DNA of 64,000 nucleotides from Beaufortia kweichowensis (Eukaryota; Chordata; Actinopteri; Cypriniformes; Gastromyzontidae), in contig CM032801.1 of the NCBI GenBank assembly GCA_019155185.1, forward strand, positions 18,313,014 to 18,377,013. Reading direction: 5' to 3'. Of the stretch, positions 11,185-20,556 are shown one piece after another. The notes beneath the pieces were generated by a model that made no database searches, was not told where the DNA came from, and saw nothing but the letters and a program-made list of their open reading frames with translations. The position numbers were made by a program, and so were the translations under genes. How positions within the stretch are numbered: position 1 is the stretch's first letter; each line of letters opens with the position of its first letter.

Positions 11185-11368
11185 CTTCACCCCGAACACA
11201 TGCGACACGGAGCTCTAATGGCTGCTGGCCGATGCTCGTCACCGAGAGTGTTCCGAAGACCACGAGTTCATTACGGAAAGAAAATAAACGAGCGATGAGG
11301 AATGACGCATTCAGATGATCTGTGGGATCCGCACGAGCGTTTAACCCACGCGGAACACACGGCACTGA

Positions 11369-11376
11369 GGGGCGGG
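11369..11376. promoter_or_regulatory. GC box upstream of lgi1
   Basis: GGGGCGGG lies 185 bp upstream of the lgi1 start codon in a short stretch relatively rich in CpG (11200-11460). It fits an Sp1-type site in a TATA-less promoter. This is position and motif only; the transcription start is not known. Confidence 0.35.
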
Positions 11377-11426
11377 TCTTCGCGTCTCGAATGTTGCTTG
11401 TAATTGGTCTTTGCTGTATGTGTTTA

Positions 11427-11440
11427 ACGTCACGTGACGT
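11427..11440. promoter_or_regulatory. 14-bp perfect palindrome combining E-box and CRE half-sites
   Basis: ACGTCACGTGACGT is its own reverse complement. It holds a central CACGTG E-box flanked on both sides by TGACGT/ACGTCA half-sites, about 240 bp upstream of the lgi1 ATG. A second CACGTG occurs at 11515-11520. bHLH-ZIP or CREB-type factors are plausible binders; this is inference from sequence only. Confidence 0.35.
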
Positions 11441-12195
11441 CTACTGAAACTGGCCAGTGCTGTTATTAAAATGTGAATGAGTTCGCTGATAAAATGATAC
11501 GCGTTTGACGTTGTCACGTGTCACGCGCTACTTTACACAGCGGTGATGAAAATGGTCCAGTCACAGTCGTTCATGATGACTGTAAGTGAATATTGATCAA
11601 ATCACTTCAGAGAGATTGTTGAGGCGGGATTTTAGTCCAGTTACTAATGTTAAGAATGTATTTAAAGAATACAACTTTTATACGTGATTACGCATGTGCA
11701 TAAACGTGTCTTGATTTGATTACAGAGTATTACGCGTTTAAATCTCCATACTTTATATCCTAAAAGTGTTATTAGCAGTAACATTTTCCAGCCAGTGGCA
11801 GCACTGATGCAGCGCTGACATCATCAGCAGGATTCCGTTTCCGGTCCAAAGATGACGTAACAGGTTCTCCCCACCAGAAGCCCATGCATTTTTCCCATAG
11901 ACTTTTGGAAAATCGCAAAAAATAAGCTCTGTGATTAACAAATGTTATGACTTACATGTTTTGTCTAGCAAGATAATCTTTACAAGAAAACACAAGGTTT
12001 ATTTTATGCTAACGGACTACACCACGGTCACGGCTTCAACGTCACCACCATCAAGCTTCCTTAAACTTGCTTGATAATGCTTGATAATTGTGCCCTAAAT
12101 AAACTTTAAAGATTATGTTTTATTGTATTATGTTTGATTGTTTGATACTTTATTTCCACACCACTTGCCAGTTCTCCAAAAAACAGTGCTTACCA

Positions 12196-12882
12196 CCCTG
12201 TAACTGTAGTCCCTGTAACTGTAACTGTAGTCCCTGTAACTGTAACTGTAGTCCCTGTAACTGTAACTGTAGTCCCTGTAACTGTAGTCCCTGTAACTGT
12301 AGTCCCTGTAACTGTAACTGTAGTCCCTGTAACTGTAGTCCCTGTAACTGTAACTGTAGTCCCTGTAACTGTAACTGTAGTCCCTGTAACTGTAGTCCCT
12401 GTAACTGTAGTCCCTGTAGTCCCTGTAACTGTAGTCCCTGTAACTGTAACTGTAGTCCCTGTAACTGTAGTCCCTGTAACTGTAGTCCCTGTAACTGTAG
12501 TCCCTGTAACTGTAGTCCCTGTAACTGTAACTGTAGTCCCTGTAACTGTAGTCCCTGTAACTGTAGTCCCTGTAACTGTAGTCCCTGTAACTGTAGTCCC
12601 TGTAACTGTAACTGTAGTCCCTGTAACTGTAGTCCCTGTAACTGTAGTCCCTGTAACTGTAACTGTAGTCCCTGTAACTGTAGTCCCTGTAACTGTAGTC
12701 CCTGTAACTGTAGTCCCTGTAACTGTAACTGTAGTCCCTGTAACTGTAGTCCCTGTAACTGTAGTCCCTGTAACTGTAACTGTAGTCCCTGTAACTGTAA
12801 CTGTAGTCCCTGTAACTGTAGTCCCTGTAACTGTAGTCCCTGTAACTGTAACTGTAGTCCCTGTAACTGTAACTGTAGTCCC
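12196..12882. repeat. Two-length minisatellite of 15-bp and 21-bp units
   Basis: Built from CCCTGTAACTGTAGT (15 bp, 23 copies) and the same unit with an extra AACTGT (21 bp, 15 copies), plus one 9-bp unit. Unit lengths are all multiples of three and contain no stop on one frame of each strand, so long open frames arise on both strands (CNCSP repeats on plus, LQLQG repeats on minus). Neither has a plausible start context or non-repeat domain, so I treat them as spurious. Confidence 0.95.
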
Positions 12883-13550
12883 TTTAGCAACGTATTAGCA
12901 ACCGCCATTTTTAACACATGGTATAGCTTTAAAAAGCACTAAAAAGTTACTTTTCCTTAACACAATTTATTAATGTAGCTGTAACTTGAATGGCTCAAGT
13001 GTTGCCCTAACCCTAACTTTTATTTATTTATTATTTATTCGCATTGCTAGAACATAATTTTATTAAGATGAATTGACACATGCTATAATTAAGCCATCTC
13101 AACTCAACTGTTTTAAGTAGATTCACAATATATATATATTTTTAAAGCACATGCACAAGACACACAGGTGCACACACACTCACCAAACACTCATGTACAA
13201 AATGACATACATATCACAATCAGAGTTTGAAATTAACACCCGTCAACCCGCCAAATGTGGGTAGAAATCAGATGTAATGGTGTCAAATCTCTAGCCAATG
13301 TGGCGGGTAATTTGTTATGAATTATATGCTCATGTAAGCCAAATCTGCACAAGTTTAGCACAAATACTCAACTCATGAGTCATCATGTTATACTAGATAC
13401 AGTATTATTGCGCAGCATGTGCGCTGTCTGGCTTACTTGAACACACCCATTACTACGCAACAAATGATGGCGTATAACTGAGAATGTTGTGAGCCGATCG
13501 ACCAAAATGCATCTTAATACCAGGTGTGAACAGGGCCACAGACACACAAA
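12883..13550. other. Intergenic; no gene recognised
   Basis: Non-coding. Holds CCCTAACCCTAAC (13005-13017), which is too short to be more than a telomere-like motif, a short TA run at 13129-13139, and a segment around 13226-13320 with GGCGGGT/ACCCGCC words that may be an old transposon end. Confidence 0.4.
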
Positions 13551-14165
13551 CATTTACATTTACATTTAGGTATTTAGCTGACACTTTTATCCAAAGCGAC
13601 TTACAAATATTAGGAGACAATGAAGCGACACATCAAAAGCGGCAGCAATAGTACAAAGAAGTGCTTTACTAAGTTTACAATGTTTCACAGTGATAGATAC
13701 GTGAGTACCTGTAGTGGAAAGAAAGAGGGTTTTTTTAGGATGTCATGTGTTGGTGGAAGGGGTGTGTTTTTATCTGTTTCTTAAAGGAGGTGAGGGATGT
13801 GACAGATGGGATTGTGTTAGTGAGATTATTCCACAAGCAGAGAACAGAGAAGAAGAAAGAACGAGAGAGAGATTTAGTGCCTTCTGTGAGGGAAACACCA
13901 GACCACGTTCATTCACTGAGCGTAGATGTGTAGAAGAGAGTTAAAGTATGAGGGTGAAGAGTTTGTGATGGTTTTAAATGTCAGCATTAATGATTTGAAT
14001 TTAATGCGGGCAGCAACCGGTAGTCAATGGAGAGATGAAGAGAGGAGAGGTGTGACATGTGCTCTTTTGGGTTCCTGGAAAACAAGTCTTGCTGCTGTGG
14101 TTTGATTGCTCATGCAGGAAGACCAGCCAGGAGAGCATTGCCATTGCAGTAGTCCAGTCTGGAGA
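13551..14165 (-). mobile_element. L2-clade LINE fragment A (3' end and RT C-terminus)
   Basis: The 3' terminus in minus orientation is the classic fish L2 tail, with AAGCGACTTACAAATATTAG and TTTAGCTGAC on plus. Moving inward, the minus strand encodes the end of the reverse-transcriptase protein (WNNLTNTIPSVTSLTSFKKQ-like), with stops and frameshifts. Its upstream 200 bp (13940-14165) is repeated almost identically at 17850-18080. Confidence 0.75.
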
Positions 14166-14367
14166 TTACCAGTCTGTCTGCTCCCTGACCTGGGCCCCAG
14201 TTAGTCAAGGTTTAATACTAACATTAAGACTACGTGTCATATTTCTAGATAAAAGAGCAGCTCCACCCCAAGAGGGATGAAGACCATCTCTTTTCAACAG
14301 GTCAGGTTTGCCCCAGAAACTTTTCCAGTTATCTATATAGCCTATATTATTTTGCAGGCACCACTTA
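14166..14367 (-). mobile_element. L2-type LINE ORF1-region fragment, left of Harbinger insertion
   Basis: Closely matches 23610-23790 (shared words: CTGACCTGGGCCCC, TATCTATATAGCCTATATT, GGCACCACTTA). The homologous copy continues uninterrupted across the point where the Harbinger element begins here, so this and 17584-17845 are the two halves of one ORF1-region fragment. Confidence 0.7.
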
Positions 14368-14504
14368 TGGTGTGTTCACACGAGACGCGAATGAAGCGTT
14401 AAGCGCGAGTGATTTACATGTTAAGTCAATGCAAAGACGCGAATAGACATCCTGCGCCGCGATTCGCGCTTCGGGCGTTTGACGCAAAAGTTGATGTATT
14501 TATT

Positions 14505-15350
14505 TAGAGGAAGTGTGCAGAAAGAAGTGGAAGGGTCTGAGGGACACATATTTAAAGGAGAGGAGAAAGGAGATGGAGAAGAGGAGTGGGTCAGCAGCAG
14601 GGTCAGGGAAAAAGTGGAAGTACTCTGCGGTCCTGTCTCCCCACGGGAGACAAGCGGGAATATGGAGAGGGGGGATGGGTAGAATCAGGCCGCAGGGTAC
14701 GACCACACCGAGGACCAGGGTGAGACAGAAGCAGCAGGGCACTCAGAGACAGGAGGTGTGTTGACAAGTGAAGCAACACAGCAGGGCATATTTCTTTTTT
14801 GTTTTTAATTATTTTATTTGTTTTATGATGAAAAGGCTCAATTAATTTCAGTCTGGCTGGTGTAATGTGCAATGTGTGTAATGTTGTATTGATATTTAAT
14901 ATTGTCATTGCAGAGCCCACTGGTTCTTTGATGTCAGTGAGCCTGGGTCTCCTCTTCCAGAATCTGCTGCTGCTTCTGTTTCCCCTGCCGGCCCTTCAAC
15001 ATCTGCTGCTGTACCCACAGGTGTGTACAGGCAAAAATGACCATGTTTACATGCATATTAAATTTACAGTAAGCACTCATAGCCTCATACACTGACGGTT
15101 TGTGAATGAGTTAAATTTTGTCTGCCTTCTCGTACATAATGTGCTATCATTTGATACAGGTCCACCAAGAAGAAGAGCGCAGAGAAGGCCTAGGGAGCAG
15201 CCATCGGAGGTGGAGCGGGAGCTCCTCGAATTACTGCGGAGCCGTCCTGTAGCTCCAGCGCCGACGCTCAGAGGATGAGCGCTTCCTCTTGAGTCTGGTC
15301 CCTTCCCTGCAGAGGTTGCCGCCTCAGAAAAAAAGATTTTGTGAAATTTC
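14505..15350 (+). pseudogene. Harbinger MADF/Myb-like accessory protein, remnant
   Basis: At about 14508-14640 the plus strand reads CRKKWKGLRDTYLKERRKEM, then KRSGSAAGSGKKWKYSAVLS: the second half of the MADF DNA-binding domain that accompanies Harbinger transposases in fish. The first half of the domain is missing, because the sequence jumps from the element's end into the middle of the domain. A later piece at 15160-15350 holds the C-terminal hydrophobic motif (FLLSLVPSLQRLPPQKK, a BESS-like tail), in a frame that does not connect directly, so there is either an intron or a frameshift. Accessory protein genes of this type normally help import the transposase and bind the ends. Confidence 0.7.
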
Positions 15351-16235
15351 AAATTCACAAATTAATTTACGAAAACAGCACAGTTCTGCTCAATTTGGAA
15401 CAATTGGAGCCTACAGAATAGTTTTAAAAAAGAGGCAGCAATCTCTGCAGGGAATGAACCTTTCTCTCCTTTCTCCTGTCCTTCACTTTGTCCCTCACTC
15501 TTCCCTCTTCCAAGCAAGATCCTTTTTATTCCTGCATGTAAATAGTTGTAAATGTAGTTTATAGTTATATTATATATTGTAAATATAGTTTTTATATTTT
15601 TTTCATTTGATTTTATTTATTTTGTATAAATAAATGTTCTATACAATGACCAAAGATTTTTGTGTGTTACTTTGTGCACAACATAATAAATCATAATTTA
15701 TATTTGTTACTTAAAAATATTATTTCTATGTTAAGACCACAATAATTATGGCAAATATTTGTGCATTCATTCTAATTATATTCTATTGCAAATACACTCA
15801 CAATAATATAGTAAAAAAAAAAAGGTTATTTGTGATTGGACCAGCAATGCATTATAGTGTAATGACAATGCAGCAACGAGACAGGGATTCATTTTGGAGG
15901 CTGGCTCCATTTATTATTTTAAACAAGAAAACTGTAACAATCTAAACTTGAACAAACAATGATTGAAAAATGATGAAAGATTTACATGAGTTAAGGATGG
16001 AAAAAGAGCAATATTTACAAGAGAGGTTGAAAATATGTTATTTACAATATATAAAGGGTGTAAATCAAAGAAAGACAAAAAGGATGGGAATATTTACACT
16101 ACCTAAAACATGAACATAAAGAGCACAGGATTTAATAAACAAATTACTCGGTCGGTTGCCATGGGACTGCTCCCTCTTCAGTAAAGTGGGCCATGAAGCT
16201 GTCCCTGACCCAGGATGGCTTCTCTGGCAGAATTA
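15351..16235. other. Harbinger interior, non-coding between the two genes
   Basis: AT-rich 3' regions of the two convergent genes. The segment 16144-16210 encodes, on minus, the displaced end of the transposase (FMAHFTEEGAVPWQPTE); the rest shows nothing further. Confidence 0.5.
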
Positions 16236-17034
16236 TTAGCTGCAACCCCGACCGAGACTTTGCAGCGAGTCCTCTGCACCCTGCGCCCCCCTCACAGCAG
16301 GTGCCTCTGCAGATCTCCTCATAAAGTTGTGGAGGACACACGTCGCCTTCACACACCTCTCCACAACATCAGGCTGAACCTCTATGAGGCGGCGATACAT
16401 CCTCCACTGTGAGGACAGGATGCCAAAGGCGTTCTCCACCACCAGCCGGGCTCTGGAGAGATGGTAGTTAAAGACCCTTCTCTCTCGGGGAAGGGTGCGC
16501 CCAGGGAATGGCCTCATGAGGTTTTTCCTGAGGGGAAAGGCCTCATCTGCCACAAAGACATGGGGCTGGGGTCCTCTGTGGTCAGCTCCTGGGAGAGGAC
16601 GGTCAGGTGGCAGTTGGAGGGTGCCACCACGGAGTGCCTGGCCAAAGGCTGAGTTGGCCAGAGTCCCACCATCACTCGTCCGTCCATATGCCCCGACATC
16701 AATCACCCGGAAGCAATACCTTGCATCCACAACAGCAAGGAGAACTAAGGAAAACGTTCCCTTGTAGTTGTGGAACTGGGATCCGGTGTTGGGGGGTGCT
16801 TTTATCAGGACGTGCTTGCCGTCCAGTGCTCCACAGCAGAGTGGGAAGTTCCACCTCTCCTCAAAACCCTCTGCAATGGACCTCCATTCGTCTGTGGAGG
16901 GCACAGCCATGAACTCTTCCACTAAGTAGTCCCAGATTGCAGTCACCATGTCTGGGACAATCTTGCAGACGGTGGAGACACCAACACGGAAGCTGCTGGC
17001 GATCGTCCTGAAGGAGTCTCCAGTGGCAAGATAT
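16236..17034 (-). pseudogene. Harbinger transposase, main exon (DDE nuclease)
   Basis: Starts after a clear splice acceptor (CTCTCTCTTTCAG) with YLATGDSFRTIASSFRVG, the HTH-like region. The catalytic triad is visible: Asp in CGALDGKHV, Asp in VFVADEAFPL and Glu in ARLVVENAFGIL, with the conserved YGRTSDGG between. This matches HARBI1-family transposases. The reading frame ends early with a shifted tail; the expected C-terminus (RDSFMAHF to EGAVPWQ) is present in another frame at 16144-16210. The catalytic core itself is open, but the damaged first exon and tail make an active protein unlikely. Confidence 0.85.
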
Positions 17035-17307
17035 CTGAAAGAGAGAGAAAATAAAAAAAATAAATTAAACATTGTTATAAATGCAGATTGCAATTCCATA
17101 TTAGCAAATATAAATTTGTTATACTGGTGTTTCATTTCTTTTTACAGTTAAACAACAACAAGCTTACTAAAATGCCCTTAATACTTTACCTATATTTAGC
17201 ATTTGCTCTGATTTGTTTGCTACATTGCAAAAACAGTCTATTAATCAATATTACAATATAGCAGTTCCCTGCACAATTCAAAACTCACTTTGACTGTTGT
17301 AGACTAG

Positions 17308-17454
17308 CTAATTGCCAAGCTGGGTGCCAAGCTGGGTGCGCCTCTGAAGTATCTGATGGACCCAGACATGGCGCCGAACGAATCTACGCCGTTTTTCAGC
17401 CGTCCATAGCACATAAAGCGCAGCTACTCTCTCAATGAAATCCAAGTCAGACAT
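17308..17454 (-). pseudogene. Harbinger transposase, first exon remnant
   Basis: From ATG at 17454 it reads MSDLDFIERVAALYVLWTAE, then KRRRFVRRHVWVHQILQRRT, the normal start of fish Harbinger transposases, and hits a stop after 48 codons. About 50 residues that should link it to the YLATGDSF exon are absent, and a 12-bp direct duplication sits at the break. So the N-terminal domain is internally deleted. Confidence 0.7.
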
Positions 17455-17583
17455 TTTGCAATGTGACTGGAGACGCGAATTTCACGCGCGAATGAAGCGA
17501 GTAAACTCAAAATGTTCACGCGTCCAACTACGTGCGAATAGCGTGATTTATTCGCTTCATTCGCGTCTGGTGTGAACGCACAG

Positions 17584-17845
17584 TTAGACATCCAGCCATT
17601 TAGTGATGAGAGTCTGCTATGTATCTCGTCACCACAATAAGCAGGAAGAGGACCAGAGCATATTACTGTGTCTGACATCGTACTTGCGAGTTCACACACC
17701 TCTTTAATGTTATTTTTAGTAATCTCTGATTGAGTCAAACGTCATTAGTGCCAACGTGTATAATAATCTTACTAAATTTACGCTTTAGCTTTAGCCAGCA
17801 TTTAAATTTGCTTTGATGTCAGGCGCTCTGTCTCCCGATAAACAT
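17584..17845 (-). mobile_element. L2-type LINE ORF1 (SGNH esterase-like) fragment, right of Harbinger
   Basis: The minus strand reads MTQSEITKNNIKEVCELAST, then VICSGPLPAYCGDEIHSRLS and LNGWMSN, which resembles the esterase-like ORF1 domain of fish CR1/L2 LINEs (SGPLP and LN-W words). The same repeat appears at about 23790-23900. It is the continuation of 14166-14367. Confidence 0.65.
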
Positions 17846-18508
17846 TGTACAGAGTGCAGAGTTTGTGATGGTTTTAAATGTCAGCATTAATGATTTGAAT
17901 TTAATGCAGCAGCAACTGGTAGCCAATGGAGAGAGATGAAGAGAGGTGTGACATGTGCTCTTTTGGGTTCCTGGAAAACAAGTCTTGGTGCTGCGTTCTG
18001 TATCATCTGGAGTGGTTTGATTGATCGTGCAGGAAGACCCGCCAGAAGAGCATTGCAATAGTCCAGTCTGGAGATTACCAGGGATTGAACTAGCAGTTGG
18101 GCAGCATGATCTGTGAGATATGACCTGATCTTCCTGATGTTGTAAAGTGCATATCTACAAGACCGTGATATCCTTGAGATGTGTTCGGTAAAGGACAGCT
18201 GGTCATTGAAGATTACACCAAGGTTTCTAACTGATTTAGACGGTGTAATGGTTGTGTTGCCAATTTGAATTGTGAGCTTGTGTTGTGTTGCAGGTGAGGC
18301 CGGAAGTACCAGGAGCTCAGTCTTGGCAAGGTTTAGCTGAAGGTGGTGTTCAGTCATCCAAGATGAGATGTCTTTCAGGCAGGCTGCGATGTGTGATGCT
18401 ATTGTGGGATCGTCTGGCTGGAAGGAGAAGAAAATCTGGGTGTCGTCAGCATAGCAGTGGTAATCAAAGCCATGTGATTGAATGATGGGACCCAGGGATG
18501 TTGTATAG
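17846..18508 (-). mobile_element. L2-clade LINE fragment B (reverse transcriptase C-terminal half)
   Basis: Minus strand encodes LNLAKTELLVLPA, KSVRNLGVIFNDQLSF, SRISRSCRYALYNIRKIRSY, RLDYCNALLAG and RAHVTPLFISLHWLP: the RT thumb and C-terminal region of L2 LINEs. Upstream it reaches the catalytic HCYADDTQ region at about 18440-18460. Split from its continuation (19383-19560) by the LTR insertion. Confidence 0.85.
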
Positions 18509-19378
18509 TGTAGTGATCTTCACACGGGGCACCAATTAATAGTACGCCTCACACAGGACACTAGAGGTGTTAGTGAGACTTGACCCCACGTCACTTCAAG
18601 TGTGTGTGTGTGTGTCAGGTGACCTCTCCCTCCTTTTAACTCGGGGCACCAGCTGAGAAAATCCACCTCAACATTTGTTGGAATAATCCAACATAAATCA
18701 TAAGTAATATGATAAGAAAAATTATGTAAAGTGGAGGGAGTAAATCATCTGGGGTATCTGAAGGATTTCGTGATATTCGTGCTAACTTGTAGAGCCTTTT
18801 ACTGTATTATCAACACAAGGAAGACACAATTGTAATAAAAGAGGATTTATTTACAAAAGACATACAAGATTAACTAACACACTAATAAATGATACTAAAG
18901 AGCTAAAGGATAGTAAGGTTGAGTGTAAAGAATAAAAAGAATGCAGGTAACTATTAAACTATCATGCATGAAATCATTCATATGTGAATAGCATTTGTAA
19001 AACTTCCTTATTTAACACAAATGACTATTACAAAGTATGTTCTCAGAGAGTACAGAATGAATATGCGATATGTCCAATATGTTTGTGTCCATTTTTATAA
19101 ATTAAGGAATGTAGAGATGTGTCCTTTGTTTTAGCCAAAGCTGCCGCATGGCCGGTTAATTACCCGCCACATGTGGAGGTCCTGAGGAGTTTTATGGCCA
19201 GGCTGGCCTGAATCTTTGGGTGAGGGTTTTAGTTTGATGATAAAGCTGCCCTATAGAGGGTGTCTGGCAGTTTCTCTGGTAGCCTTATCTGATGACACTG
19301 GTCCTTAGTTTACATTAAAGAGGGACCCTGCTTGTAAAGTTGGGACCTGAAATGCCTTCTGGAGTGCTGTTCACTACA
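18509..19378 (-). mobile_element. Solo-LTR-like insertion (870 bp) with 4-bp target duplication
   Basis: Ends are TGTAGTGA and TCACTACA, inverted repeats with TG/CA termini. It is flanked by ATAG at 18505-18508 and 19379-19382. Removing it rejoins the L2 reverse-transcriptase sequence. A polyadenylation word lies on minus (AAATAAATCC near 18845). A longer relative sits at 42922-44638; this copy lacks about 0.8 kb of the middle. A 4-bp duplication fits ERV1-like or some Gypsy-like elements. No internal coding region, so I call it a solo LTR or short non-autonomous LTR element. Confidence 0.7.
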
Positions 19379-19560
19379 ATAGATAGAAAAAAGAAGTGGT
19401 GCAAGAACAGATCCCTGAGGAAAGCCAGTGGCCATGGGATGGGCTTTGGACAGCCCCCCATTCCATGACACCCTGAAGGACCCATCTGAGAGGTAAGATT
19501 TAAACCACCGGAGTGGGGTACCTGTGATCCTTAGCGATGACAGAGATGTCAGTAGGATAC
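19379..19560 (-). mobile_element. L2-clade LINE fragment B, continuation (RT fingers/palm)
   Basis: Direct continuation of 17846-18508 after the LTR insertion. Plus-strand text such as GATCCCTGAGGAAAGCC reads on minus as the GSVLGP-type palm region. The fragment fades out at about 19560 in a short unassigned stretch to 19621. Confidence 0.65.
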
Positions 19561-19621
19561 ATGAATTACTAGTGCTAAATTATACGAAGGGATAAGAGCA
19601 GAACTAAGGGGACTTAGATTA

Positions 19622-20088
19622 ATTCAATTCAATTCAATTCAATTTTATTTGTATAGAGCTTTTCACAAAGGACATTGTATCAAAGCAGCTTTACATGTAA
19701 TAACAGATAGCAGTCAGTGGTCAGGGATTCAGAAAAACTCTTTAAGAGAGAAAAAAAACCCTGACATGACGTGTTATAGTTGCAATCCGTAGCATGTGCA
19801 ATCCGTAATAAAGGACACAATTTGCCATTGATCGCATCTATAACTCACTATGCAGTTTACAGGATACAGAGACATACATTGTAGGATACAGAAATTCACT
19901 TTAGAGAGTGAATAAAAATGTTATATGTGAAGTGTGATGTAGTAGATTAGATTGTAATTTAACAGGTGTAGGAGGTTGTCCTGGGTGGTCGTCATTTAGC
20001 AGCACCAGGATGGACATCAGGTGGGGCAGTGTTGTGCCAGCTGGAACTCATTCCTCGGGATACCTCATGAGAAAGGGAGAGGGGATAG

Positions 20089-20164
<76 letters not shown>

Positions 20165-20340
20165 AAACAGAATAGCATTAGTGTAGCAGCCGTTCCTATG
20201 TAGGTGTAGGCAGTTATATGTGATAACACATGCAGTATGTAGTATGTGTGTGTGCCCGGTTCCAGTTGAGTTAACTATTGCGGCCTTAGAGAGTTGGATC
20301 TGAGATTATGTGAATGCGAGGCTAAAGAGATAAGTCTTTC
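19622..20340 (-). mobile_element. L2-clade LINE (second family), 3' UTR fragment
   Basis: Begins on plus with (ATTCA)n then ATTTTATTTGTATAGAGCTT, the 3' tail of a second L2 family. Homologous to 54122-54830. Contains a (GA)n run at about 20091-20161. It ends exactly where a second copy of the same tail begins, so the two are arranged head to tail. Confidence 0.75.
20091..20161. repeat. (GA)n microsatellite
   Basis: About 70 bp of uninterrupted GA, inside the LINE 3' UTR. The homologous copy at 54595-54640 has a shorter, interrupted GA run. Confidence 0.95.
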
Positions 20341-20556
20341 ATTTAATTCAATTCAATTCAATTTTATTTGTATAGCGCTTTTCACAAAGGACATTGTATC
20401 AAAGCAGCTTTACATGTAATGACAGATAGCAGTCAGCGGTCAGGGATTCAAAAAAACTCTTTAAGAGAGAAAAAAAACCCTGACATGACGTGTTATAGTT
20501 GCAATCCGTAGCATGTGCAATCCGTAATAAAGGACACAATTTGCCATTGATTGCAT

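Larger units (their letters stand above)
11185..12195. other. lgi1 upstream region and intergenic sequence
   Basis: Contains the inferred 5' UTR and promoter of lgi1 (11185-11530, moderately CpG-rich) and then non-coding sequence. The part around 11800-12060, including CCCATGCATTTTTCCCATAG, looks like a dispersed fish repeat, but I cannot name it. Confidence 0.4.
14368..17583 (-). mobile_element. PIF/Harbinger DNA transposon, 3.2 kb, with TTA target duplication
   Basis: Terminal inverted repeats share GTTCACAC-AGACGCGAATGAAG at both ends (left 14374-14396 on plus, right 17555-17577 on minus). The element is bracketed by TTA at 14365-14367 and 17584-17586, the 3-bp duplication typical of Harbinger. 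The interior carries the two expected genes in opposite orientation: a MADF/Myb-like protein (plus) and a DDE transposase (minus). Both are damaged. The paralogous repeat at 23790 shows the uninterrupted target, GCACCACTTAGACATCCAGC. Confidence 0.9.

Noticed and set aside
11185..11208. Upstream start for lgi1 giving MSHVFGVK before the signal peptide
   Set aside because: The codon is GTG; the ATG at 11184 has a good context and opens straight into the signal peptide.
12115..12942. Long cysteine-rich open frame (CNCSP repeats) and the opposite-strand LQLQG frame
   Set aside because: Both follow from a 15/21-bp tandem repeat with no stops; no signal peptide, no domain, no splice context.
13005..13017. 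CCCTAACCCTAAC as a telomere or interstitial telomeric site
   Set aside because: Only two units; far too short. The similar CCCTAACCC at 7740 is also a single chance occurrence.
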